Notes: generated from the letters alone by a model not told the origin. DNA of 64,000 nucleotides from Amphiura filiformis (GCF_039555335.1 NC_092637.1:44905613-44969612); one strand, 5' to 3'. Positions 20,001 to 30,298 are shown, counted from the first letter of the stretch. Program-made: numbers and translations.

Positions 20001-21319
20001 AGTCCGACAGAAACAATGATGGAGACAACAAAGTAAGCTCAGAGGTGGAGGAAAAAGAAGCACATGAAAATTCAGCTAACCAAAGCTCATCGGAAAAGAA
20101 AAAAGTTGCGTATAAATGCGAGCTCTGTCCGTCTACATTCAGTGGACCAGGAAAGTTTCATCACCATAAATATGTTCATACACGCAATTATGAACACAAA
20201 TGCAGTTATTGTTCGGCAAGCTACAGAAGCAAAGTCCATAAAGAGGAACACGAGCGACTGCACACGGGTCATCTTTATCGCTGCCAGTTTTGTGATACCA
20301 CATACATTTGGGGCGACGGGTGGGAGAGACACATGAAAGGAATCCACGGAATAGATACAACTATCGAGAAACGAAAATTGCAGGAGGATCAAAAATTGCG
20401 GGCGAGCGTCGGGGAGAGAAAAGCGGTGACGATTCATCTCAGAAAGTTGGACGTCGATGCAGTGAGTATGAGTAATGAATCGGTGTCATCCGAACCTGGG
20501 ATGAGAGAAGAGGAGCAAAAGATTTGTCGGAAATTGCAGGAGCAGCTGGTAGCGCAAACTGTAGATGAGAAGAAGAAAGAAGAGGGAGAATATGAGCAAA
20601 GTTCACAACTTTGGAAAGAAGAAGATGGCAAATTCATGTGCAGTCTTTGTCCAGGTATCTACAACACAAAGTATTACATGATACAACATCTTGAAGTACA
20701 TGGCAGGAATAGGGAGTTTAAGTGTCGTTATTGCAGCGCCAGCTACAACGCAGAGAGTCATTTGGAGAACCACGAGCGCCTCCATACTGGTGATGTGACT
20801 CGATGTGATGTTTGCAATAAAACATTCACATGGGATGTCACTTTGCGCAGGCATTTGAAAACTAGAAGACATCTGAGGCGAGTTGCGCAAAGCAAGGGTG
20901 TCCCAGTTTCCGATTCTTATGAAAAGGGAGAAGCTGAGTCATCGGATGAAAAAGAAGAGATGGATGTACAAAGCATGAGCAGCGCATCTTCAGATGAAGA
21001 CGAACAAACCAAATCCAGCAAAGAAAGTCAGAAAGTCGGAGGAGAGGAACAAGACGTGTGTCAGGAGCAGCTGGTAGCGCTAACTGTAGATAAGAAGAAA
21101 GAAGATGTAGAATATGAGCAAAGTTCAAAACTTTGGAAAGAAGAAGATGGCAAGTTCACTTGTAGTCTATGTCCAGGTATCTACAACGCAAGGTTTTACA
21201 TCATACAACATCTTGAAGTACATACCAGGAATAGCGAGTTTAAGTGTCGTTATTGCAGCGCCAGCTACAACGCAGAGCGTCATTTGGAGAACCACAGCGC
21301 CTCCATACTGGCGATGTGA
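14087..21319 (+). CDS. Giant poly-C2H2 zinc-finger protein, N-terminal part up to a frameshift
   Basis: The 2410-residue frame starts at the first ATG after a splice acceptor and is uninterrupted. Residues 1-600 are acidic, rich in Ser, Asp and Asn and probably disordered; about 70-420 are eight tandem 46-residue repeats. Residues about 610-1545 carry 24 C2H2-type fingers. Several late ones are C2HC or degenerate (CGKRF finger ending HQAESC, CHQDF finger ending HEEVC, CEKSF finger ending HEQGC). Near 1640-1665 is a basic, bipartite NLS-like stretch (SSRKRLSL ... SKRQRAK), then a Glu/Asp-rich segment. From about 1784 fingers come in modules of three (CxLCPxxY/F, CRYCxASY, CDVCNKTFTW). The frame then hits a 1-base deletion near 21295 and ends 8 codons later. 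The family binds DNA or RNA in the nucleus; the target is unknown. I know no named orthologue. Confidence 0.92.
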   Translation: METLSSREDADIDNPVVKETTKDSVGDNNNIKAGNLVDGVSVKDMMTSASDADKDLLDSVSPPTDDAVSGNGRLADQYPDGSISSKDTLDSVSSNKVANGSVDKRLPDSFTDDADNSNGRIADGDPDGSMHSKETPGLVSSNDADNGSVDKELSDSLKSSTAGGDNSNGGGPDGSMSSKETLGLVASNDVDNGVGDKELSDSSKAPTAGADNSNGRSPDGSMSSKETSGLVASNDGVVDKELSDSLNSSTDGADNSNGGDPDGSKHSKETPGLVSSNDADNGSVDKELPDSLKSSAADADNSNGRGLDDSMSSKETLGLVASTTADNGVVDKELPDSLKSSTADADNSNGGGPDGNMSSKETLCLVASYDADDGVVDKELPDSLNSSTDGTDNNNGRVGDKGSDGSMPTSNDVRHGSSDKKVPDFSDPIEGSLAMATNRDQHDINECASKGVSTCSKANLADSSNTSKRADDNQSLIRAKIDNNAATSTVASSDHPENNLVDNSITTGDDHGHKNEVNIKPAHDADNGEHSTEKVASDYCDVDSEGPTKAAERSSDQGEDNSFNNSKRPDPSNTAKLADHNSADVGNASDMPSSTAADDSVVEASGNNGGTFDCRFCANSFQTDADRVKHEQGHKFSRVAKFKCDICSEKFTKGCLLKHHRKTHFSGKSFKQFQCDVCSQEFGRKDHLNRHLQNIHMRNKKCKFCGKLFDDKLILEAHENTHEGSSPKFKYTCQECGKCFSNSWNLQRHGIMHSPVKVFCNYCGESFDKKEKLRDHKLEVHDEGSPTVEESAGTDSSNKAKSSAKKVSSAIKVQPNETISSLEQSKPSSTIPLSKQHKDGNTTSKQHKDGNITLSKCRYCSLEFTTDTELLRHEATHSRRQVFSCMYCGATFSQRGTLKVHEMEKHMEDELPEDVDRERGIKAKTDRAKKSHGKLFLCAYCGASFSQRGPLQAHERKEHPEKELPEGDDHLEGDGQESEGVPDTGNVKDADKSKQDVVEDSHKGSRLKSGQADVDVSPHKCRYCHSSFNTTLQLREHEITHARGKTFVCEYCGATFSQMGTLKIHEMQRHLDQEVRAGNKRKLSSHVPPKPKAKMYYCDKCSESFTSEAERNKHVMKHPTCYLCDKRFANDRGLQTHMHIHHSGNQFKCETCKKQFSHLAQLKRHQVFHEEDRPFKCGSCEATYKQKWALQQHQVTHSDYVYKCDQCGKRFRRPYSLQRHQAESCCKAAQEYNCLQCKQVFTNKEECHQHIIINHAEVLYKCTNCQQTFKNVTELNKHEANRSFCSQYLASQSPKDDDVYRCSDCKESFEDIISLGCHTCQIVEGVKKCGYCQESFESSERLKEHEQTMHKTEKKNGAEEVVHKCASCHQDFETLKSLQEHEEVCEPKNRDEVIGDGLNSHREAADEREKVKPADEQGEQPVEAAASLQSNDGKAVVSSDKEPAQQTDDKQKADSTEEDETFSCELCELTFDTQSLLSTHEETHKIPDNSSQAVKTVISYKCDKCEKSFARFQDCVNHEQGCNFSKETKKQQGDGAFTCGYCVASFTSKELLKKHLSSHLHDLESSGSEVEALSDSVANEDEGFSLFKLSNRRSTKPIFPFGNGEDLSAQNKSTGASKRGHSKSATASSSLTPDGTRSRRSSRKRLSLDATPSGSASKRQRAKSESVSPVSPNVVVTTTRRGRNVVTPARFREQLTMDDDDFEEIDDTEEEVEEGFGDGSGIDEDNGSGDEDDESVNGDTEDSLVESETCGKVADKVQSNKKKNKKSKRLDRRLGNYGSKKVGSYTCRLCPSTFNGIVRLKNHQVIHKRKGKLQCRYCNAGFDHKQYQLDHERIHTGHLYSCKMCSSTFKWVYNLKRHMESQHDVHMNTAALMEEDDMNRDEGVDKQSSGNRMKGPDVSSRNLRSKKKNIHKEAGKQSLDREKKELLGRRRSDRNIEEGGYKQSHGREESESDENDSGEEVMEIDTDRLRLESDRNNDGDNKVSSEVEEKEAHENSANQSSSEKKKVAYKCELCPSTFSGPGKFHHHKYVHTRNYEHKCSYCSASYRSKVHKEEHERLHTGHLYRCQFCDTTYIWGDGWERHMKGIHGIDTTIEKRKLQEDQKLRASVGERKAVTIHLRKLDVDAVSMSNESVSSEPGMREEEQKICRKLQEQLVAQTVDEKKKEEGEYEQSSQLWKEEDGKFMCSLCPGIYNTKYYMIQHLEVHGRNREFKCRYCSASYNAESHLENHERLHTGDVTRCDVCNKTFTWDVTLRRHLKTRRHLRRVAQSKGVPVSDSYEKGEAESSDEKEEMDVQSMSSASSDEDEQTKSSKESQKVGGEEQDVCQEQLVALTVDKKKEDVEYEQSSKLWKEEDGKFTCSLCPGIYNARFYIIQHLEVHTRNSEFKCRYCSASYNAERHLENHSASILAM
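14321..15330 (+). repeat. Eight 138-bp tandem repeats coding a 46-residue acidic unit
   Basis: Unit starts (CCTGATGGTAG or variant) fall at about 14321, 14462, 14600, 14738, 14867, 15005, 15143 and 15293. The usual spacing is 138 bp, with in-frame variants of 129, 141 and 150. The coded unit follows DGSMSSKETLGLVASN ... VDKELPDSLKSS ... ADNSNGG. All length changes are multiples of three, showing that the frame is or was under selection. Confidence 0.92.
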
Positions 21320-23520
21320 CTCGATGCGATGTTTGCAATAAAACATTCACATGGGCAGTCTCTTTGCGCAAGCATTTGGAAACTAGTTTGCATCTGAAGC
21401 GAGTTGCACAAAGCAAGGGTGTCCCAATTTCCGATTCTTACATGTATGAAAAGGAAAAAGCTCAGTCATCGGATGAAAAAGAAGAGATGGATGTACAAAG
21501 CATGAGCAGGGCATCTTCAGATGTAGATAAAGACAAAGAATCCAAATCCAGCAAAAAAAGTCAGAAAGTCAGAGGAGAGGAACAAGACGTGTGTCAGGAG
21601 CAGCTGGTAGCGCTAACTGTAGATAAGAAGAAAGAAGAGAGAGAATATGAGCAAAGTTCAAAACTTTGGAACGAAGAAGATGGCAAGTTCACTTGTAGTC
21701 TATGTCCAGGTATCTACAACGCAAGGTTTTACATCATACAACATCTTGAAGTACATACCAGGAATAAGGAGTTTAAGTGTCATTATTGCAGCGCCAGCTA
21801 CAATGCAAAGTGTGATGCGGAGGACCACGAGCGCCTCCATACTGGTGATGTGCTTCGATGCGACATTTGCGATAAAACATTCACATGGGCAGGCACTTTG
21901 CGCAAGCATCTGAAAAGTAGTTTGCATCTGAGGCGAGTTGCGCAAAGCAAGGGTGTCCCAATTTCCGATTCTTATGAAAAGGAAGAAGCTGAGTCGTCGG
22001 ATGAAAAAGAAGAGATGGATGTACAAAGCATGAGCAGGGCATCTTCAGATGTAGATAAAGACAAAGAATCCAAATCCAGCAAAAAAAGTCAGAAAGTCGG
22101 AGGAGAGGAACAAGACGTGTGTCAGGAGCAGCTGGTAGCGCTAACTGTAGATAAGAAGAAAGAAGAGAGAGAATATGAGCAAAGTTCAAAACTTTGGAAC
22201 GAAGAAGATGGCCAGTTCACCTGTAGTCTGTGTCCAGGTACGTACAGCACAAGGTATTCTATCATACGGCATCTTGAAGTACATACCAGGAATAGTGAGT
22301 TCAAGTGTCGTTATTGCAGCGCCAGCTACAACGCAAAGCGTGATACGGAGGACCATGAGCGCCTCCATACTGGTGATGTACCTCGATGCGATGTTTGCAA
22401 TAAAACATTCACATATGCAGACACTTTGCTCAGGCATGTGAAAACTAGTTTGCATCAGAGGCAACTTGCACGAAGCAAGGGTGTCCCAGTTTCCAATTCT
22501 TATGAAAAGGAGGAAGCTCAGTCATCGGATGAAAAAGAAGAGATGGATGTACAAAGCATGAGCAGTGCATCTTCAGATGCAGATGAAGACAAAGAAACCA
22601 AATCCAGCAGAGAAAGTCAAAAAGTCAGAGGGGAGAAACAGGACGTTTGTCAGGAGCAGCTGGTAGCGCAAACTGTAGATAAGAAGAAAGAAGAGGGAGA
22701 ATATCAGCAAAGTTCAAAACTTTGGAACGAAGAAGATGGCCAGTTTACCTGTAGTCTATGTCCAGGTACGTACAGCACAAGGTATTCCATCATGCGGCAT
22801 CTTGAGGTACATACCAGGAATATGGAGTTTAAGTGTCGTTATTGCAGTGCCACCTACAAAGTGGAGCGTCATTTGGAGGACCATGAGCGCCTCCATACTG
22901 GTGATGTGCCTCGATGCGATGTTTGCAATAAAACATACAGATGGGCAGACACTTTGCTCAGGCATGTGAAAACTAGTTTACATATGAGACGAGTTGCACA
23001 AAGCATGGGTTTGCCAATTTCTGATACTAATGAAAATGACGAAGATGAATATCATGAAAGAGAAGAGATGGATGCACAAAGCATGAGCAGTGCATCTTCA
23101 GATGCAGATGAAGACAAGGAAACCAAATCCAGCAGAGAAAGTCAGAAAGTCGGAGAAGAGAAACAGGATGTTTGTCAGGAGCAGCTGGTAGCGCAAACTG
23201 TAGCAAAGAAGAAAGAAGAGGGAGAATATGAGCAAACTTCAAAACTTTGGAAAGAAGAAGATGGCAAGTTCATCTGTAGTCTATGTCCAGGTACGTACAG
23301 CACAAGGTATCGCATCATATGGCATCTTGAAGTACATACCAGGAATATGGAGTTTAAGTGTCGTTATTGCAGCGCCAGCTACAAAGCGGAGCGTCATTTG
23401 GAGGACCATGAGCGCCTCCATACTGGTGATGTGCCTCGATGCGATGTTTGCAATAAAACATTCAGATGGGCAGACACTTTGCTCAGGCATGTGAAAACTA
23501 ATTTGCATATGAGACGAGTT
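21155..23520 (+). repeat. Five near-identical 3-finger modules in tandem
   Basis: Module starts (codon for the aromatic residue before CSLCPG) are at 21155, 21688, 22216, 22744 and 23269. Spacings are 533, 528, 528 and 525 bp; 533 is the only one not divisible by three and contains the frameshift. Each unit codes three fingers plus a conserved linker (SSDEKEEMDVQSM ... QEQLVA ... EYEQSSKLWNEEDG). Older modules lie at about 19437, 20110 and 20634, and a diverged one at 23914. Confidence 0.92.
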
Positions 23521-25668
23521 GCACAAAGCATGGGTTTGCCAGTTTCCGATACTAATGAAAATGACGAAGATGAATATCATGAAAGAGAAGAGATGGATGC
23601 ACAAAGCATGAGCAGTGCATCTTCAGATGCAGATGAAGACAAGGAAACCAAATCCAGCAGAGAAAGTCAGAAAGTCGGAGAAGAGGAACAAGACGGTTGT
23701 CAGAACCTGCAGAAGACACAACCTGCCAAAACTAGAATAGTGTCAAATTTTGACCAAAACAATGAAACTGAATCACACACCCCTCTAGCATGTGCAGGTT
23801 TAATGAACAGTAAACAAAATGCAGGAGTAGAGAAGCAGAGTGTAGATGAGGGGAAGAAAGAAGAGGGTACATATGAGCAAAGTTCACAACAATGGAAAGA
23901 AGAAGATGGTCAATTCATCTGTGAACTTTGTCCCAGTACATACACAATTAGGTATCAAATCATACGGCATATGAAAATACACAATAGAAATTGTGCGTTT
24001 AAGTGTCAGTATTGTAATGCTAGCTACAACGCAGAGCGCCACCAAGTGGACCACGAGCGACTGCATACAGTGGGCGATTACCGATGTGATATATGTTGTA
24101 AAACATTCAAATGGGGAGATACGTATAAGGTTCATGTGAGAAGCGTGCATCAGAAAATTTTTGTGAAAAGGACTAAAATGGACCAGAGTTGTGATGAAAA
24201 AGACAATTCAATGGGTGATCCAGAAGCAAATGTACAGAGAAGGCTTCGTCAAAGAACCAGCACACCTTGTAAATCCAATACTGGTGCACCAACAAAAGAG
24301 GAATCTACCACAGAACAAGTGGAAGGTACAAGTGAGAAGAAATATAGAAGACTTGCGAGAAATAGTAATCATGGTGATTCTGAGACTGGTGCTCCTAGAA
24401 AAGAGGAATCAAAGTCACCTGATATAGAGGCAAATGGTGGAAGTCAAGAAAAGGAGTCAAAATCTGATGTCACGTCACATAATCCGTCGCAAATTTTGCA
24501 TCCGTGCATCGATTGTCCCACAACATTCCATACACTAATGGCGCTGGAGAAACATCGCAAAGGTCATTCTGAAACAGAACATTTGTATAAATGTGACCAA
24601 TGCGCGGATGAGTTCAGTTCTGTGGGTCTCTTAAACGAGCACAAAAAGAACCATGTGATGCAAGTGTTGGAATGTCAGCATTGTTCGAAAAAGTTCCCAT
24701 CCATGAAATATTACAACAGGCATCTTGTGCAGCATCATAACAGCACCCTGTTCACGTGTAAATTCTGCCAGAAGAAATTGCCAACATCAGCGATGCTTGA
24801 AGAACACGAAAGGAGACACAAAGAGGACATGAAGTCGACGTATAAATGCGAGCATTGTGATAAATGCTTCGGTTCAAGGAAAAACCTTCAGCGTCACCTC
24901 AGAAATCACAAAGAGGTGGCGCTGCATGCGTGCCGTATATGTGGTAAGAATTTTGTATCTCTGGCTTTTCTCACGGTGCACGAAAGGTCGCATAGTCTTC
25001 AACGTAACTATAAATGTAAACAATGCAGTAAAGCGTACATATATGCCGATCATCTCAAAAGGCATGAACGGATGCATGAAATTACACAAGAGCCCATTGC
25101 AAAGCATAGTCGCAGCAAGAGACAACGCCTAGCTCAGAAGGGTAGGCAGGGAAAGGTTCTTGACAAGAAACATGACCAAATGCAAAGTCATGCACAAGAA
25201 ACGTTAGAGGTCAAGAAACGTCACCGTACACAAAGGGGTGCACAAAACATTACTCATGACAAGAAAGATGACCAAACGCAAAACCTTGTGCAAGAAACAG
25301 TCGAGAAACATGACGAAATGCAAAGTCATGCACAAGAAACAGTCAAGGTCAAGAAACCCCACCATAGGGGTCATGGAAAGAAACATAACCGAACGCGAAA
25401 CAATGCGCAAGATGTTGTCAAGGTCAAGAGGCATCGTCGAGTGTCAAATCATACGCAGGATTCGGCGTACCAGTGCGAAGAGTGTAAGGAGGAGTTCTCG
25501 CGAAGTTGTAGCTTCAAGGTTCACGTTTTACGGAAGCACAAAGGGATGAAATTCATCTGTTGGCCGTGCTCGTCGGGATTCCAGAGTAACGCCGAACTTG
25601 TTTCGCACAACAGGAAATGTCATGCGATGCGCCAGCAGACGAGGGAGATGCGACAGCAGACGACGTAA
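21296..25668 (+). CDS. Giant poly-C2H2 zinc-finger protein, C-terminal part after the frameshift
   Basis: From 21296 the homologous reading continues in the next frame for about 1457 codons to the stop at 25666-25668. It holds the last finger of module 4, four more recent 3-finger modules (21688, 22216, 22744, 23269), a diverged module (23914), and a C-terminal block of nine fingers (about 24505-25630). The last two fingers are separated from the other seven by a basic linker with short His/Gln/Lys repeats (HAQETVKVKK type). Compared with sister modules, the sequence at 21291-21300 lacks one G in the codon for Glu of HERLH. Without that loss, 14087-25668 would be one exon for a protein of about 3860 residues with about 60 fingers. 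A read error in a high-identity repeat is as likely as a true mutation. Confidence 0.9.
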
Positions 25669-25672
25669 TAAA
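25667..25672 (+). other. AATAAA overlapping the zinc-finger stop codon
   Basis: The stop codon TAA is followed by TAAA, giving AATAAA across the stop. Use as a polyadenylation signal is unproven; another AATAAA occurs near 26676-26681. Confidence 0.3.
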
Positions 25673-27355
25673 TGCTCCTAAAATATGTCAAAAATAGTCT
25701 TGCACAAAAAAATCACTGGAAGTTATACTTGAGTCAAATGTAATTGCAGTTTGGTAACATTTCTGGTAAAAGGAATTGATTGATCTTTGATTTTGTGTCA
25801 TGCTCAATGAGTACCGAGTACCGATTCTGCCATGTTTACATGTGATCATGGTCATTACGTTTCACTTCCTGGAGAAAATTGATCAAATATTGAATTCCCT
25901 CCTGAGGTTCGTATCTGTCAATGACATGACCAGATCAGATCACAAGGATGTCATTATAGCTATAACACAAATGGGTCAATGAGTTACATAAAAATGACCT
26001 TGCGTGGTATTTGGTTCCCAGGAAGTGAGTTTTACCGAGGCAATTTGTGGTTAAATGTTGATCCCTCACTACAAGAGTTATTACCCTTGATTTTGCTGAA
26101 AAAGGAGGTGAGACATGATCAAATCTCTCCAGGTAATAAAACGTAATGGAGGATACTTAATGAATCTTCGGATGCGCCTGGCAAACTGCTGCTCAAAGAG
26201 CATGGTTGCGAATTATTTGCGTTCTGTACATAATGCATCATGTCAAAACGCGTGCCAAGAGCTTCATGCGCAAATGTTTAAAACACACAAGCTAAAAGAT
26301 GCAAATTATCGTTCAATTTTGGGCTCTTGACTATAAATGCTGGATTTACATTAAGTGGCATCCATGAGCAACAAACCAAGATGGTGGATTTTTGCCATAG
26401 TGTTTTGTATGGTGCAATTTTGAGTCTCGGTAACCTGTGAGTATCATCTTTGGTCATGTTATTATAATGTTGTGTTAATAGTACTTATGAAGGTTATGCT
26501 ATATTATCTGCACATGTAAATGTTAATTGACTGTTTTAGTATTATGGGTGAATTATTTGCTCCAAATTTGATACAGTTTGATATATTGGCGGTTTGCATT
26601 ATTTTCATTGTATTCAGAACATGTTCATTGTATGTATGTAATATAACAAATGTTAATTGTCACGTAACTTACGGGAATAAAGTTTGTTTTCCGAGGCATT
26701 TTGGTTTTCAGGCCAAGCCGAGAACCGTGACATTTTAGTTTCATCTGAAATGAGCCACAATCTTTTTAAAATTGTGTTGTTTTCAAACATGATTTTTTTT
26801 GGGCGTATTTGTAATGTTTACACATGTTTCAACTTACACCTCGTCGGTATCAGCCAAATTTGTAGTGTTTGTAAATAGGAAAACAGCAATTTTTAATGCC
26901 CCAAACACATGCACATGTAGAGCTTCACAGTTACTGTAAGTAACCTCACAGTTCAGCGTGCAAAATGGTTGAAAAGCTTCCTCACAGTTATTAGTATTAC
27001 CTCTATTATTGTATTATTTTGTGGAAGAATTACAAAATCAATTGGACAGAATGAAAAAACTAAGAAAAAATAAGAGTTTCCAAGATAAGTTTTGTTTCTT
27101 GTATAGCATCACATAACATTTCTTTTTATTTGAGAAATCTAGGAGAAATTTTATTTTCATGCATAAAATGTCTTAACAGAAATGTTTTCAAAATATTTTT
27201 CTAAAATTACATACTGTACAAGAGATTTGTACCATATTGGAAATTACTTGTGTATTTCGGGTACTAAGTTACCTAGTGCTTTTATTCATATATTAACTTT
27301 GTCATCTTAGACATTGTAGACGTGGCTATTTAGTGCTGAATATTCCACTTCCAAA
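25673..27355. other. Gene-free stretch, probable 3' flank of the zinc-finger gene
   Basis: AT-rich DNA. The part 26285-26450 belongs to a dispersed repeat family also seen at 33800-33990 and, in part, 45060-45160 (shared features: GATGC..AATT, TTTTGGGCT, CATGAGYNACAAACCAA, ATTTTGAGT). No further gene was recognised. Confidence 0.45.
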
Positions 27356-27709
27356 TGGGCTATTCCACTTGAAATCCATGATACACCCCCTATGGAAGAC
27401 ATTACCTTAATCTCCCACACAGGGGATGTACATTGCATAGACTTCAAATGGAGCCACTCATTCAGGTAACCCCATTTGTAATTAACACGCCCTGTGTGGA
27501 AGATTAAGGTTATATGCGGGGTGCAGGGCTTAGATTTTGTCTTGGTTTGCGAGAATCAAAATCCATCATAGTCACTGCACTTACTGTATGAAACAATGAG
27601 AGATGTTGATTCTCGCTACCAAATCTTACAAGAATCATTACAAGAATTGATTCTGTGATTTTCGTAGAAATCTAGGCCCGGGGGTGTGTGGACTTCAACT
27701 GGACTAACT
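27356..27709. mobile_element. GGGCTATTCCA-type MITE carrying a nested insertion
   Basis: The left end TGGGCTATTCCACTTGAAAT, then ACACCCCCTATGGAAG, matches the family also seen at 30508-30684. The right end GGGTGTGTGGACTTCAACTG (about 27680-27700) is the inverse form. The middle is interrupted by the smaller inverted-repeat element at 27526-27680. Confidence 0.6.
27526..27680. mobile_element. Small inverted-repeat element nested in the preceding MITE
   Basis: GGGCTTAGATTTTG at the left is inverse to the right end TAGAAATCTAGGCCC, and inside GCGAGAATCAA is inverse to TTGATTCTCGC. The arms are imperfect, indicating age. Confidence 0.5.
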
Positions 27710-28257
27710 CAATGAAGTTGTACAACCCGATATACTTTTGGCTTTCCTCAAGTTCGGTAGTGACGGATGTGGCTGTTTTGCTGGTCGCAATGTTGAATCT
27801 AGCACATACTTTAAACGTGCAGAGCGTATACGTATTTGCGTACAAGGGTGGTTTATCAGCACGCGTGCAGTGCAACTGTCAGAAATCGGTGACATTACTA
27901 CTGAACCTGAGACAGACCAAAGTTTACTTAACTTGAAATGTTATTGTTTTAAATTAGCTATTTTTTATGATATTTGTAATTGGTATTTTTGGATTTAATA
28001 CTCTCTTCAGGAAATATAATGTACATCCACTGCATTGATGCACTTTTTGGAATTATTTTGTTTTTGCAAATGCCTCATGTGAGGGAATCATATGTAAACT
28101 TGGACTTTATAAAATTTACCTTTATGCAGTTATTTTATTTTGTATTAAAATGACATCAAGTATTGAAATGATATTTTGTTCAGTTTAAAAATTGGATTTG
28201 TTTTTAAAAATCTGTTGAGCCTACCTCATGAAATTCTTATGTTTGTACTTAAATGTA
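27710..28257. other. Gene-free stretch
   Basis: It contains a diverged copy of a block from 8478-8535 (GCAGAGCGTATACG ... CGCGTGCAGTGCAACTG near 27818-27876). The rest is AT-rich with nothing recognised. Confidence 0.4.
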
Positions 28258-28616
28258 TTAAGGGGATACTACACACCTGCCCAATTTTGTGCCTATTTTT
28301 GCATTTTTCTCAAAAATTATAGAGCATTGGTGACAAGTAAGATATGTATATTATAGGGGCAAGGACTACAACTGCTACACTGGAAATTTTATTTCAGCAC
28401 AGACAACAGTTGTGGAGTTACAGTCAAAAATGAGGGAAACCAATATTTGATCAATAAATCAATAACTTCTTGCCTTGAGTTGCTGAATTTTCAGTGCAGT
28501 AGTTGTAGTCCTTGCCCCTATAATATACATATCTTACTTGTCACCAATGCGCTATAATTTTTAAGAAAAACGCAAAAACAAGCAAACAATTTGCTAGGGG
28601 TGTAGTACCCCCTCAA
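28258..28616. mobile_element. TTAA-flanked MITE, copy 2 of 3
   Basis: The left flank is TTAA followed by GGGGATACTACAC; the right flank has mutated to TCAA after GTAGTACCCCC. The interior is about 90% alike to copy 1 by eye, including CAAGGACTACAACTGC and GATCAATAAATCAATAACT. Confidence 0.85.
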
Positions 28617-29431
28617 CAATAAGTTGGATGTTTTGTTGTAGCAGTAATATTTCATAATCTTCCCAGCATGAAGTACATATACATGTATACCCAGTTCTTA
28701 TGAAAGAACAATCAGACTTTGTAATACTGTACAAGTGGTTATTTTTGCGTAGATAATTTTTCACAATTTTGGACAAAGGGGATCTTTGTGTGTGATGGTA
28801 TTTTCGAGAAATTTATGGCTTTAATAATGTTGTATATGTGACATGATCTGGTCTATGGAGGTCAGAGGAGGCAGTTTTGCCTCTGAAAACACCAAAGGTC
28901 TAGCATACATGGCTCTAAAGTTAAGTTTTCTTATAGTATTGTATTATTTTGTACCGGTACTCAGTATTTTGGCTCAATTTGAAATTTGCGCCTTTGCACT
29001 CCATGGACCAGTCCCATACGACAAAAGTTCATATTCATTTGTTCTTAAATTCCCGACCTACCCTCACCGCAAAGATCATGAAAATAAAAGCCTCGCAAAA
29101 ATTACCACTTAATGTACATGTAACTGTAAATACAATAAGCTGTACAGTTAGACTATACAATTTTATCTTGACATTTTGAAGTGACAAAGTTTGTATTATA
29201 CCAAATTAATGTGTGAATTTGTCCGATGTATAGTTTGTATTTTGATTTACTTAACAACCGTCCTGTATGTAGTAGACACATGTTCATTGTTTATAAGGAT
29301 TATATTCCGAGATTGATTAAGAATACTAGTTCGCGCCCGACTACACCTATCAATCAATCTCAGAAACGATTTGGGATGATGACAGAGTGCCCTATGCTTA
29401 GTTTTTCATCTTCAAATGTACAAACCGTCTC
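28617..29431. other. Gene-free stretch, nothing recognised
   Basis: AT-rich DNA with short frames lacking any domain. No clear repeat was identified by eye. Confidence 0.4.
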
Positions 29432-29710
29432 AAAAGTTAGTATAGTTGAGTTGCTCTATGAAAAAGGACATAAAATCTAAGCCACAAATCTACAACAATT
29501 ACTGATAATTACTCCACTTGACTAGTTTCACTCCCACTGTACTGTTACCTTGTGCTTGATCTATGTTCCTGGTCTGGTTAGTTAATTGCTCATTGCCGCA
29601 AGGATGATTGTTGAATTATTGGTAACACTTTAAGCTTTTGATGACAGTTTATCAGCAGGGGTACAATTTTATGTCCTTTTCATAGAGCAACTCAGCTATA
29701 CTTGGTAATA
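29432..29710. repeat. Inverted-repeat element, arms of about 50 bp
   Basis: GAGTTGCTCTATGAAAAAGG (left) is inverse to CCTTTTCATAGAGCAACTC (right). The match extends outward through AGTATAGTTGA / TCAGCTATACTT. The spacer is about 170 bp. It is probably a MITE or foldback fragment. Confidence 0.65.
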
Positions 29711-30021
29711 GGAAACCTTTCCAAAAGACATCATGTCAACTTTGCCTAGAAAAGTTACATTTTGTCTTGTATAAGTACCGCCATTTTTTGTGATTCCTTT
29801 GGTCCAATGAAGACACCAGATGAATCAACGTTTCATTCATGCACTATAACCAATCATGGGCTGTGGGGAGTTGATCGTCAGATGCCGACTTTGATTTTTT
29901 TTTATCTCAGGCTTCGATTATAGGAGAAGTTTGTTTTTCAAAGAGAAAATGAGTTCAGATGCAAAATGCGATAAAAGCTAATTGGGATATTTGTGCTTAT
30001 TGCTTTCTGCATAGAAACCAT

Positions 30022-30298
30022 AGAATTAGAGAAGGAGAACCGGGACTCGACCGCCATCTTGATACAGACATGGAGCAAATATTGGGGGTGTTCGGTTTCC
30101 CTTGGAATGCTCTCGAGGCATTCGTTGTCATGCAAGCGCAATATCGCATACTAAGCATAATTTGACACGTTCCATAGTGAATGCGGTGAATGACTCCCCA
30201 CACCGTCGGCAGGAACCCGAATACCCCAAATTTTTTCCACATAGCTGACAGATTGTATGTGGCGGTATAGGGAGTCCCGGTTCTCCTTCTCTAATTCT
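30022..30298. mobile_element. MITE with about 27-bp TIRs
   Basis: AGAATTAGAGAAGGAGAACC (left) is exactly inverse to GGTTCTCCTTCTCTAATTCT (right), continuing to GGGACTC / GAGTCCC. Outside it, AAAATGCGATAAA at about 29963 and TTTATCGCATTTT at about 30377 form a second inverse pair, suggesting insertion within an older palindromic element. Confidence 0.8.
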
